33,338 nucleotides of DNA, taken from Clostridia bacterium. Its GTDB lineage: Bacteria; Bacillota; Clostridia; Oscillospirales; Acutalibacteraceae. Shown piece after piece: positions 25,344 to 32,307 of the stretch (position 1 is its first letter; each line of letters starts with the position of its first letter). Both the position numbers and the translations under genes were made by a program. Below the pieces are notes generated by a model that made no database searches, was not told the origin of the DNA, and worked only from the letters and a program-made list of their open reading frames with translations. Location of the stretch: the NCBI GenBank assembly GCA_017454565.1, contig JAFTCS010000235.1, positions 1 to 33,338 on the forward strand, written 5' to 3'.

Positions 25344-26068
25344 GAGTTTATTCGGGAAGTGATATAGGACTTACTCGAGATTCAAATCAGGATTACTGCA
25401 AAACGGGAGTCTTTGCCGACAGCGCGGTATGGGCCGTGGTGTGTGACGGCATGGGCGGGGCAAACGGCGGCTGTACTGCCAGCACCGTGGCCGCCGACAC
25501 TATTGCCGGGAGACTTGCCGATCTGTACAGACCCGGTATGACAGAGGAAGAGATACGCGAGATAATGGAGCAGTCCATTCAGGAGGCCAACCTGAAAGTG
25601 TTCGATATGGCTATGGATGACATGTCGCTTTACGGCATGGGCACCACAGTGGTCTGCGCCGTGGCGAAGGATAACAGGATCCATATCGTGCACGCGGGAG
25701 ACAGCCGGGCTTATCTTGTCCGTGACGGAGGTATCTGCCGCATAACTACGGACCATTCAGTGGTGCAGGAGCTGGTAAGCGCCGGTCAGATAACCGATGA
25801 GCAGGCAAGGATACATCCGAACAGGAATATTATCACCAGAGCACTGGGTGTCGAACCCTATCTCGATACCGACTATAATGCGGCCGATTTTCCTGACGGA
25901 AGTCAGCTGATGATCTGCACCGACGGCCTGTGCGGCTATTTCTCGGATGAGGAGCTGCTGGGGCTTATGCAGGAGGTATCGGGTGACGAGCTGATATCAA
26001 GGCTGATAAATGCCGCAAAGGATCAGGGCGGCAGGGATAACATCACAGTTGCCCTTATAGAAAGCTGA
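25340..26068 (+). CDS. prpC: PP2C-family Ser/Thr protein phosphatase (PrpC/Stp)
   Basis: A 242-residue metal-dependent phosphatase that reverses phosphorylation by the adjacent PASTA kinase. PP2C motifs are in order: DIGLTRDSNQDY, VVCDGMGGANGG (metal-binding Asp), GMGTTVVCA, HAGDSRAYLV, TDHSVVQELV, CTDGLCGY and GGRDNITVAL. No membrane segment, so it is cytoplasmic. AGGAGG lies about 10 nt upstream. It overlaps rlmN by 4 nt and is 22 nt from prkC, the conserved Firmicutes arrangement. Confidence 0.96.
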   Translation: MRVYSGSDIGLTRDSNQDYCKTGVFADSAVWAVVCDGMGGANGGCTASTVAADTIAGRLADLYRPGMTEEEIREIMEQSIQEANLKVFDMAMDDMSLYGMGTTVVCAVAKDNRIHIVHAGDSRAYLVRDGGICRITTDHSVVQELVSAGQITDEQARIHPNRNIITRALGVEPYLDTDYNAADFPDGSQLMICTDGLCGYFSDEELLGLMQEVSGDELISRLINAAKDQGGRDNITVALIES

Positions 26069-26090
26069 TCAAATTGGAAGGAGTTTTTTT

Positions 26091-28487
26091 ATGGACAAAT
26101 ATACCGGTAAAAGACTTGACGGAAGATACGAAATACAGGAACTGATCGGTGTAGGCGGCATGGCGATGGTATATAAGGCCTACGACAATATTGACGACAA
26201 GACCGTTGCCATCAAGATACTCAAAGACGAGTTCCTGGGCAATGAGGATTTCATAAGACGCTTCAAGAACGAATCAAAGGCTATCGCAGTGCTTTCACAT
26301 CCGAATATCGTAAAGGTGTATGACGTCAGCTTCGGCGACAGGATACAGTATATCGTCATGGAGTATATTGACGGTATCACTCTTAAAGAGTATATCGGAC
26401 AGCAGAATGTTATTTCATGGAAGGAAGCCGTTCATTTTACCGTGCAGATACTCCAGGCTCTGCAGCATGCACATGAAAAGGGCATTGTCCACAGGGACGT
26501 GAAGCCCCAGAACATCATGCTGCTGCAGGACGGCACCATTAAGGTGACGGATTTCGGTATCGCTCTGGTAACCACCAATGATACCCGCACCATGACGAAG
26601 AACGCCATTGGTTCAGTACATTACATAGCTCCCGAGCAGGCAAAGGGCAGCGTGACAGACGGCAAGGCGGATATTTACTCGGTAGGCGTTATGCTCTATG
26701 AGATGCTCACCGGCAAGCTTCCCTTTGATGCCGACAGCGCTGTTTCCGTGGCTATAATGCAGTTGCAGAATGCTCCGAAGCCGCCAAGAGAGATAAACAG
26801 CAGCATTCCCGAAGGACTTGAGGAGATAACCCTCAGGGCAATGCGCAAGGAGCCGCGCCAGCGCTACGAAAGCGCAAGGGAAATGCTGGAGGCTATCGAG
26901 ATATTCCGCAAGGATCCTACGACCCGTTTCAACTACAACTACTTTGAGGACGGCGCGCCTACCAAGTATATCGAATCTTTAGGCGCCGCAGCAAAGAAAC
27001 CGGCAGCTCCTGCAGTGGAGTACAATGACGATTTCGGCGGCTATGACGGTGAGGTCACTTCATCAAAGTCAAAGACTGTTGTAAAGTGGATAACCGTTCT
27101 GGTAAGCATACTGGTGGTCGCCGCGCTGATATTCTTCTTTGTGCTGATAGTACAGAACTTTGCAAAGCAGAGCGAGGTCGAGACCGTTGACGTTCCGAAT
27201 CTTATCGGTCAGAATATAGACGATATCACCAGCAACAAGAACTACAAGTTCAATTTCAGGATCATCGACACCAACGAGGGTGAGACTCCCAACGTGGTAA
27301 CGGCTCAGGATCCGGAGGCCGGTACCAAGAAGATCAAGGAAAATGCTACCATCAAGCTTACGGTATACACCAACAAGAAAAAGGTAGAGGTCCCCAAGGT
27401 AAAGAATTATCTTGAGGAGAAGGCTATAGAAAAGCTTGAAGCCAAGGGCTTCACAAAGCATGACGAGCAGAGAGTATACAGCTCTGACGTTGCGGCAGGC
27501 TATGTTATCGACTCAACGCCGCAGGAGGGCACACAGCAGTACCCCGACACCACTATTACGCTTATAATCAGCGCAGGTCCCGCTCCTGAGCAGATCGAGA
27601 TCCCCAGTGTTGCAGGTCTCAGCTTTGACAGGGCAAAGTCGAACCTTGAGGCTCTCGGCTTCAAGACAGAGAAGGCCATGGTTGCCAGCGCTCTTGAGGC
27701 AGGCACCGTTATAGGCACAGACCCGCTCCCGGGCAACAAGCTCACCAAGAGGAAGATAACGATCCAGGTAAGTGACGGCAGCAAGCTCAGGAAGGCTCTC
27801 GATTATGACGTTGACCTGCCTGAGGACGAGTATGCACCTATCGCCGTAAAGATCATCCAGAATGAAGCTGACGGCAAGAATACTCCCATCAAGGAATTCG
27901 ACAACATTATTCCGGGCGAGGGCAATGTTGTTACTATCCATCTTGAGCCGGACGGCGCTGTGAATGACAAGAAGCAGATCACCGTAATGATAGACGGCAA
28001 GAGATATGAGACTCTTGTGTTTGACTTCAAGAACCAGACCGTTGCAAGAACGTATCTTGACACCAACTATGAGGTCAAGCAGCCCAGCTACATGGATTAC
28101 AAGATCGAGAAGTTCAATGAGCTGCTGGTTTATGCGGCAGGCTATACATTCCCGTCTATAAGTGACGTTGATGTCCGTAAGCGCGCCATTACTGCAGTCA
28201 GCCAGACGGTTTCACTCTACGGCAGCTATGACGAGACTGAAAAGAAGTATTCCGGCGCAATGTTCGAGGCTACCTCAAAGAGCATGGTCGATGCCCTGCT
28301 TGAGCAGGCGAAGGAGGCTGTGGACGAAGTGGCTATGTCTTATGTTGATACCTCGTCCGAACCCGATGAAAGCTCCGATGAGGAAAGCAGCGAAGAACCG
28401 GATGAGAGCAGCGAAGAGCCTGACGAGAGCAGTGAGGAAAGCTCTGAAGAGCCTTACGAGTTCTCGGAAGAGGATCCGGGCTTCTGA
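26091..28487 (+). CDS. prkC: PASTA-domain Ser/Thr protein kinase PrkC with an extended acidic tail
   Basis: A 798-residue membrane kinase that senses peptidoglycan fragments and phosphorylates cytoplasmic targets in growth and spore germination. The kinase domain (about 10-275) has GVGGMAMVYKA, Lys42, HRDVKPQN (134-141) and DFG (154-156), with SVHYIAPEQ in the activation segment. A single transmembrane helix lies at about 332-357. Three PASTA domains follow (about 364-430, 431-498 and 499-563). Beyond them are about 190 residues I do not recognise, then a Ser/Glu/Asp/Pro low-complexity tail (about 755-798) built on SSEEPDE. Family members usually end soon after the PASTA repeats. AAGGAG is 7 nt before the ATG. 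Confidence 0.95.
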   Translation: MDKYTGKRLDGRYEIQELIGVGGMAMVYKAYDNIDDKTVAIKILKDEFLGNEDFIRRFKNESKAIAVLSHPNIVKVYDVSFGDRIQYIVMEYIDGITLKEYIGQQNVISWKEAVHFTVQILQALQHAHEKGIVHRDVKPQNIMLLQDGTIKVTDFGIALVTTNDTRTMTKNAIGSVHYIAPEQAKGSVTDGKADIYSVGVMLYEMLTGKLPFDADSAVSVAIMQLQNAPKPPREINSSIPEGLEEITLRAMRKEPRQRYESAREMLEAIEIFRKDPTTRFNYNYFEDGAPTKYIESLGAAAKKPAAPAVEYNDDFGGYDGEVTSSKSKTVVKWITVLVSILVVAALIFFFVLIVQNFAKQSEVETVDVPNLIGQNIDDITSNKNYKFNFRIIDTNEGETPNVVTAQDPEAGTKKIKENATIKLTVYTNKKKVEVPKVKNYLEEKAIEKLEAKGFTKHDEQRVYSSDVAAGYVIDSTPQEGTQQYPDTTITLIISAGPAPEQIEIPSVAGLSFDRAKSNLEALGFKTEKAMVASALEAGTVIGTDPLPGNKLTKRKITIQVSDGSKLRKALDYDVDLPEDEYAPIAVKIIQNEADGKNTPIKEFDNIIPGEGNVVTIHLEPDGAVNDKKQITVMIDGKRYETLVFDFKNQTVARTYLDTNYEVKQPSYMDYKIEKFNELLVYAAGYTFPSISDVDVRKRAITAVSQTVSLYGSYDETEKKYSGAMFEATSKSMVDALLEQAKEAVDEVAMSYVDTSSEPDESSDEESSEEPDESSEEPDESSEESSEEPYEFSEEDPGF

Positions 28488-28501
28488 GCGGGTAACTGAA
28501 C

Positions 28502-29401
28502 ATGGAAAACTTAACTGGATTGATAGTTAAGGCGATCAGCGGCTTCTACTATGTAGAAGTCGCCGGTTTGCTTTATGAGTGCAAAGCGCGGGGCGTATTC
28601 AGAAAAAAAGGCGTAAGTCCGGCGGTAGGCGATATGGCTGAGATAACTGTCTATGATGACGGAAGCGCCTCGGTGGATAATATCCTGCCAAGGAAAAATT
28701 ACCTGATAAGACCGCCTTTAGCGAATCTTGACCGGCTGTTTATTGTGGCTTCGGTCTGCGAACCAAGCCCGAGCACTCTGATAATAGACAAGATAACCGC
28801 CGTTGCAGTGGAAAAGGGCATAGAGCCTGTGGTCGTGTTTACCAAATCCGACCTGGGCGACTGCGGCGGCCTGCTGGATATCTATAAAAAGGCCGGTATA
28901 AGGGCAATGAACTACAGCATACATTCACCCTGCGACAAAGAGGAGCTTATGTCTCTGCTGAACGGCAAAATTTCCGCATTTACCGGAAACACAGGTGTGG
29001 GGAAGTCCTCGCTGCTCAATTCACTCTTTCCGGAGCTGAATATTGAGACCGCCCAGATAAGCAAAAAGCTTGGCAGAGGCAGACACACCACCAGACACAG
29101 CGAGCTTTACAAGGTGGGCGGCGGTTATGTGGCAGACACACCCGGTTTTTCTACCGTGGACATAGAAAGGTATGAGGTCATTATGTGTGACCGTATAGCT
29201 TCATGCTTTCCCGAGTTCAGTGAATACCTGACGCAGTGCAGGTTCTCGACCTGTACGCACACCGTAGAAAAGGGCTGTGCAGTGATAGAGGCCGTAGAAA
29301 AGGGCATTATTCCGAGATCGCGCCACAACAGCTATCGTGCAATGTATGACGAGGTCAAGGATATACCTGACTGGGCTGCCGGACGCGGCAAAAAACAATG
29401 A
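28502..29401 (+). CDS. rsgA: Small-ribosomal-subunit biogenesis GTPase RsgA
   Basis: A 299-residue circularly permuted GTPase that checks late 30S maturation. An N-terminal OB fold (about 1-65) is followed by G4 (VVFTKSDL), then G1 GNTGVGKSS (162-170) and G3 DTPGF, the permuted order typical of the family. The C-terminal zinc site has Cys246, Cys251, His253 and Cys259 (CRFSTCTHTVEKGC). The gene begins 14 nt after prkC. In Bacillus rpe lies between it and thiN; here thiN follows directly. Confidence 0.96.
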   Translation: MENLTGLIVKAISGFYYVEVAGLLYECKARGVFRKKGVSPAVGDMAEITVYDDGSASVDNILPRKNYLIRPPLANLDRLFIVASVCEPSPSTLIIDKITAVAVEKGIEPVVVFTKSDLGDCGGLLDIYKKAGIRAMNYSIHSPCDKEELMSLLNGKISAFTGNTGVGKSSLLNSLFPELNIETAQISKKLGRGRHTTRHSELYKVGGGYVADTPGFSTVDIERYEVIMCDRIASCFPEFSEYLTQCRFSTCTHTVEKGCAVIEAVEKGIIPRSRHNSYRAMYDEVKDIPDWAAGRGKKQ

Positions 29402-29432
29402 TCGCGGAATTTCCTGAAATGAGGATATGACA

Positions 29433-30074
29433 ATGCAAAGATGTGTGATAATAGGTGCGTCTCCGGAGACGGATATTGATTTTATCCGCGAGAGTGTGGG
29501 GAAAGACGATTTTGTGGTGTGTGCCGACGGGGGATATCTTTCGGCGGTAAAGGCAGGTGTGAAGCCCGACCTTCTTATAGGCGACTTCGATTCCTCAAAA
29601 TATCCGCAGGATATGGACTGTGAAATAATAAGGCTGCCCGTGATGAAGGCTGACACTGACACCCTGAGCTGCATAAGGGTATGTCTCAGCCGTGGATACA
29701 GTGATTTTCTCCTTTTAGGCATGAGCGGCGGCAGGAGCGACCATACCTTTGCAAACTACTCTGCTTTGCTTTTTATCGCAAATAACGGTGCGCAGGGCGT
29801 TATGTCTGAGAGGGACGGTTTCAGTACGGTGCTCAGAGCCGATGATGAGGACGCCTGCCTTGAGATAAATAATAAAAACTGCTGCGGCTTTGCGGTTTTC
29901 CCCTTTGGCTGCAAAAGCTGTACGGTCACTCTCAAGGGATTTCTTTATAATATCGAGGAAAAGATCATGGACGCAGACTTTCCTTTCGGAGTCAGCAATA
30001 CGATCGTTTCTGACAGCGCAGCGGTTCGCATACACAGCGGGAGCGCACTCATAATGGTCTACACGGCAAAATAA
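29433..30074 (+). CDS. thiN: Thiamine diphosphokinase
   Basis: A 213-residue enzyme that makes thiamine diphosphate from thiamine and ATP. Family motifs are visible: VVCADGGYLSAVKAG, PDLLIGDFDS, PVMKADTDTLSCI and LGMSGGRSDHTFAN, followed by a C-terminal beta domain (LKGFLYNIEEKIM, FGVSNTIVSD). The ATG at 29433 is preferred because GAGG is 8 nt upstream; the ATG two codons earlier is only about 2 nt from it. A strong terminator follows, ending the long co-directional run. Confidence 0.93.
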   Translation: MQRCVIIGASPETDIDFIRESVGKDDFVVCADGGYLSAVKAGVKPDLLIGDFDSSKYPQDMDCEIIRLPVMKADTDTLSCIRVCLSRGYSDFLLLGMSGGRSDHTFANYSALLFIANNGAQGVMSERDGFSTVLRADDEDACLEINNKNCCGFAVFPFGCKSCTVTLKGFLYNIEEKIMDADFPFGVSNTIVSDSAAVRIHSGSALIMVYTAK

Positions 30075-30081
30075 AATTCTT

Positions 30082-30120
30082 ATACCGGCGGATAATTATG
30101 TTCCGCCGGTATTTTTGTGT
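30082..30120 (+). terminator. Rho-independent terminator after thiN
   Basis: A perfect 11-bp stem ATACCGGCGGA/TCCGCCGGTAT with a 9-nt loop, then TTTTGTGT. It begins 7 nt after the thiN stop. Confidence 0.9.
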
Positions 30121-30139
30121 CATACCTGAATCCGTGAAC

Positions 30140-30260
30140 CCCTGAAAAGGTCAGACATCGTTTTCGGGGGATGTCCGGGGGCGTAAGCATCTGACATCTC
30201 AGACGTTTCGCCTGTCCTTGACAGAGTACAGGCTGTTAAAGTTACTTGTTTATATAATAA
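30140..30260 (+). repeat. Intergenic repeat fragment
   Basis: Contains CCTGTCCTTGACAGAGTACAGG (30211-30232), closely matching the hairpin at 31541-31562, and an ATAATAGT end like those at 8551 and 31588. It lies between the thiN terminator and the 49-codon gene. No gene is seen in 30121-30330. Confidence 0.55.
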
Positions 30261-30339
30261 TAGTGTCAAAATATGGTGCGGCTGTATATTATATTACTGT
30301 AAGCGCCACGGCACTGTAAACAGAAACGGAGGAATGAAC

Positions 30340-30489
30340 ATGAGATGCCGGAGAGGAAACAAAACGATACTTGCGTTCAGTATGGGGCTGCTGGTTTCAA
30401 GCCTGCTGCCTGCCTGCTGGGTCGCGGTGGTGGTAACGGTGCTGCTGGTGGTAACAAGCTTTGTGGCTTCACCATGCCGCAGATTCTGA
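30340..30489 (+). CDS. 49-residue small membrane protein upstream of spoVM (not recognised)
   Basis: An ORF of 49 codons with GGAGGA 6 nt before the ATG at 30340; an ATG at 30334 abuts that site and is unlikely. The product has a basic, Cys-containing start (MRCRRGNK), one long hydrophobic stretch (about 9-43, possibly two short helices around Pro24) and a basic Cys-containing end (SPCRRF). It is expected to be a small membrane protein. It is 14 nt before spoVM and on the same strand, so it is probably co-transcribed with it, suggesting but not proving a sporulation role. It overlaps in another frame a longer open frame that is only the upstream extension of spoVM. Confidence 0.65.
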   Translation: MRCRRGNKTILAFSMGLLVSSLLPACWVAVVVTVLLVVTSFVASPCRRF

Positions 30490-30503
30490 AAGGGGAGCTT
30501 TTT

Positions 30504-30614
30504 ATGAAGATAGTAGTAGTTGACAACCCGAAGTTCTGGAGTTTCTTCCTCAGAAAGATGTTCGGTATCAAAAAGATAAGCGATAACGCCGAACAGCTCA
30601 CAACTGTGAGGTAA
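30504..30614 (+). CDS. spoVM: SpoVM, spore coat anchoring peptide
   Basis: A 36-residue amphipathic peptide. It aligns with Bacillus SpoVM (26 residues) across MKIVVVDNPKF...LRKMFGIKK: a short strand, the Pro at position 9, then an amphipathic helix. In Bacillus, SpoVM sits in the outer forespore membrane, recognises its convex curvature and recruits SpoIVA as the base of the coat. The C-terminal extension (ISDNAEQLTTVR) is longer than usual. GGGGAG lies 6 nt before the ATG. Its place after thiN matches Bacillus gene order, which strongly supports the call. Confidence 0.85.
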   Translation: MKIVVVDNPKFWSFFLRKMFGIKKISDNAEQLTTVR

Positions 30615-30670
30615 TATGGCTTTTATATTCTGGAATATCCGGAAAATGTTATTAAATTTGAAGTAGGGGT

Positions 30671-30699
30671 TTGAAAAACTATACAGAGTGTGCTATAAT
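30671..30699 (+). promoter_or_regulatory. Promoter of the PAP2 phosphatase gene
   Basis: TTGAAA (30671-30676), a 17-nt spacer and TATAAT (30694-30699) preceded by TGC. The start would be near 30706. This favours the ATG at 30730 over the one at 30709 for the downstream gene. Confidence 0.75.
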
Positions 30700-30729
30700 T
30701 AGCGTGATATGTTATGGACGGTGAAAAAT

Positions 30730-31272
30730 ATGCTTGATCGTATTCAGGTCTGGGATGACAGGGTGCTCATGCGCATAGCAAAGCAGCACACCCCATTCCT
30801 TAACAGACTTATGGTTTACATCACAGCTACAGGTGACAACGGCCTTGTCTGGTTTGCACTGTCTGTTCCGTTTCTGCTGCTTAATCAGTGGAGACTGACG
30901 GGCTTTACAATACTTGCGGCAATGGGTATCGCTTCCCTCAGCGGTGAGCTGACAATTAAACATATTGTAAAACGTATAAGACCCTGCAAAAAAGCATTTG
31001 AGGAATATCTGCTTATCGAAAACCCGCCGCACTATTCCTTTCCGTCAGGGCATACCACGTCGTCGTTCGCGGTGGCGGCGGTTACGATAATCATGTGCCC
31101 GGTGCTGGCTCCTGCCGTTACCATGTACGCGGCGCTGATATCCTTTTCAAGGCTGTATCTTCTTGTGCACTACCCTACGGACGTCCTTACAGGCATGATC
31201 ATCGGCATTATCTGCGGGCTGGTGGCTATTCCGGTGGCAGGTTCTATACCGCTGTTTACGTTCCAGTTATGA
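30730..31272 (+). CDS. PAP2-family membrane phosphatase
   Basis: A 180-residue integral membrane phosphatase of the PAP2/BcrC type, which dephosphorylates lipid phosphates such as undecaprenyl diphosphate or phosphatidate. All three active-site motifs are intact: KHIVKRIRP, PSGHTTSSF and SRLYLLVHYPTD. Five to six hydrophobic segments surround them. The start at 30730 is chosen because GGTGA lies 5 nt upstream; the ATG at 30709 would be within a few nt of the predicted transcription start. The gene has its own promoter and a terminator, so it is monocistronic. The exact lipid substrate cannot be told. Confidence 0.9.
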   Translation: MLDRIQVWDDRVLMRIAKQHTPFLNRLMVYITATGDNGLVWFALSVPFLLLNQWRLTGFTILAAMGIASLSGELTIKHIVKRIRPCKKAFEEYLLIENPPHYSFPSGHTTSSFAVAAVTIIMCPVLAPAVTMYAALISFSRLYLLVHYPTDVLTGMIIGIICGLVAIPVAGSIPLFTFQL

Positions 31273-31310
31273 AAGACCTTTCTTTATATGAAGAAGGGTC
31301 TTTTTATTTG
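31273..31310 (+). terminator. Terminator directly after the PAP2 gene
   Basis: A 12-bp stem with one G-U pair (AAGACCTTTCTT/AAGAAGGGTCTT), loop TATATG, then TTTATTTG. It begins immediately after the stop codon. Confidence 0.85.
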
Positions 31311-31324
31311 TAAACATTTTGTTA

Positions 31325-31358
31325 AATTCGACCTTTCGGGGTCGAATTGTTTTTGTCT
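31325..31358 (+). terminator. Second terminator-like hairpin
   Basis: A 9-bp stem AATTCGACC/GGTCGAATT with a 6-nt loop, followed by GTTTTTGTCTTT. In tandem with the previous terminator, it insulates the lysis cassette from the PAP2 transcript. Confidence 0.75.
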
Positions 31359-31383
31359 TTCCCGGTATGTTGAGGACAGTTTA

Positions 31384-31598
31384 TACTACTATTCAATTAA
31401 ACAGTAAAGTTTCGCTCAAGCCTTTTCAAAGGCTTACAGGGTCAAGGGGCGCGGGTCTCCGGTGGAGACCTCTGCGAAGCAGAAGCACCGACCGAGCCGA
31501 CAGGCGAGACCGGCGCCCTCCGACATTCAGACTTTCTTGCCTGTCCTTGACAAAGGACAGGCTTTCAAAATGTATACTTTTTATTGAATAATAGTATT
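31384..31598 (-). repeat. MITE-like mosaic repeat with inverted ends
   Basis: The left end (ACTACTATTCAATTAAAC) and right end (TTTTTATTGAATAATAGTA) are imperfect inverted repeats. Inside are the GTTTCGCTCAAGCC module (as at 5776), an inverted copy of the GGTCTCC/GGAGACC unit with CCGCGCCCC (as at 14760), and the CCTGTCCTTGACAAAGGACAGG hairpin (as at 30211). It contains no supported protein. It separates the PAP2 gene from the lysis cassette. Confidence 0.7.
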
Positions 31599-31633
31599 AT
31601 TATCCTCACAAAAATCATAAAAGGAGGAATCGG

Positions 31634-31804
31634 ATGAGCAGCTATAAAAGGCCGTGCACCCAGAATACACACAAAGAGTTTATCCGGAATATCCCCGTAA
31701 ACCATTCACCGGCATACGGAGGAATGCTGTACGCTGCCGGGGGAGGACTATTATTCTTCGGATATTCATATCATTATGGAGGTGTGATATGGACCCGGCA
31801 TTAA
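31634..31804 (+). CDS. 56-residue small protein opening the lysis cassette (not recognised)
   Basis: An ORF of 56 codons beginning 5 nt after AAGGAGGAA (31621-31629). The product is basic and polar in its first half (SSYKRPCTQNTHKEF), then Gly/Tyr-rich with a short hydrophobic segment (about 30-48, MLYAAGGGLLFFGYSY). It overlaps the start of the next gene by 16 nt in another frame, so translation may be coupled. The family is not recognised. Given the position before holin and lysin genes it may be a phage tail-end or lysis accessory protein, but this is inference; it could also be a leader ORF. Confidence 0.5.
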   Translation: MSSYKRPCTQNTHKEFIRNIPVNHSPAYGGMLYAAGGGLLFFGYSYHYGGVIWTRH

Positions 31805-32031
31805 TAAGCGCACTGGTAGCCTTTGCGGGTTCCCTTACAGGAACGCTGGCAGGAATAATCACCAGCTCAAAGCTGACGGACTACAGGCTGAAAGAGCTTG
31901 AAAAGCGTGTGGATAAGCATAATTCTCTTGTAGAGCGCATGTACTGTCTTGAGGAAAAAATAAACCTTCAGGAAGAAAAGCAGAGAAATGCAGACCACAG
32001 AATAACAATACTGGAGGAGGATAAAAAATGA
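31789..32031 (+). CDS. XhlA-like phage membrane protein with coiled coil
   Basis: An 80-residue protein with an N-terminal transmembrane helix (about 3-24, LISALVAFAGSLTGTLAGII) and a long charged coiled coil (about 30-80, LKELEKRVDKHNSLVERMY...). This layout is common among small genes directly before phage holins, such as XhlA/BhlA-type proteins, although their membrane segment is often C-terminal. The start at 31789 follows GGAGGTG; the longer upstream frame overlaps the previous gene. Its stop overlaps the holin start (ATGA), so the two are translationally coupled. It may assist holin timing or membrane permeabilisation. Confidence 0.75.
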   Translation: MDPALISALVAFAGSLTGTLAGIITSSKLTDYRLKELEKRVDKHNSLVERMYCLEEKINLQEEKQRNADHRITILEEDKK

Positions 32032-32231
32032 AGCAGAACATGAAAAACTGGCTCAGAGCGGCAGGCATAAGAGCTTTGAAAACGTTTGCACAGAGCGCGG
32101 CGGCAGCGTTGAGCGTGGGCGCGGCAACAGGTGTTTCCGACCTGAGAGCGATACTTACGACGTCTGCGATCGCGGCGGCGCTTTCTCTGCTTACATCATG
32201 CGCAGGGCTTCCGGAAGTGGACAATAAATAA
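32028..32231 (+). CDS. Phage holin, r1t-like
   Basis: A 67-residue protein with the pattern of small Firmicutes phage holins: NWLRAAGIRALKTFAQSAAAALS, a short turn, then a second helix (LRAILTTSAIAAALSLLTSCAGLPEV). The closing SLLTSxAGLPEV is characteristic. Two transmembrane helices should form the membrane lesion that lets the lysin reach the wall. A GAGGAGGAT stretch lies upstream, within the end of the coiled-coil gene, which it overlaps by 4 nt. Confidence 0.85.
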   Translation: MKQNMKNWLRAAGIRALKTFAQSAAAALSVGAATGVSDLRAILTTSAIAAALSLLTSCAGLPEVDNK

Positions 32232-32307
32232 TGATTTTGTACTGTGACGGCTTTCTTCGCTTTGCAAAAACCGCGCGGGGAAAGCCGGATGAAAAGGAGG
32301 AGTTACA

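Noticed and set aside
30345..30503. N-terminal extension of the spoVM frame (89-codon ORF)
   Set aside because: Gly-rich translation of the overlapping 49-codon gene in another frame; spoVM has its own ribosome site and conserved start.
31547..31578. Promoter TTGACA/TATACT ahead of the lysis cassette
   Set aside because: The spacer is 20 nt and both boxes lie inside the repeat; plausible outward promoter but unsupported.
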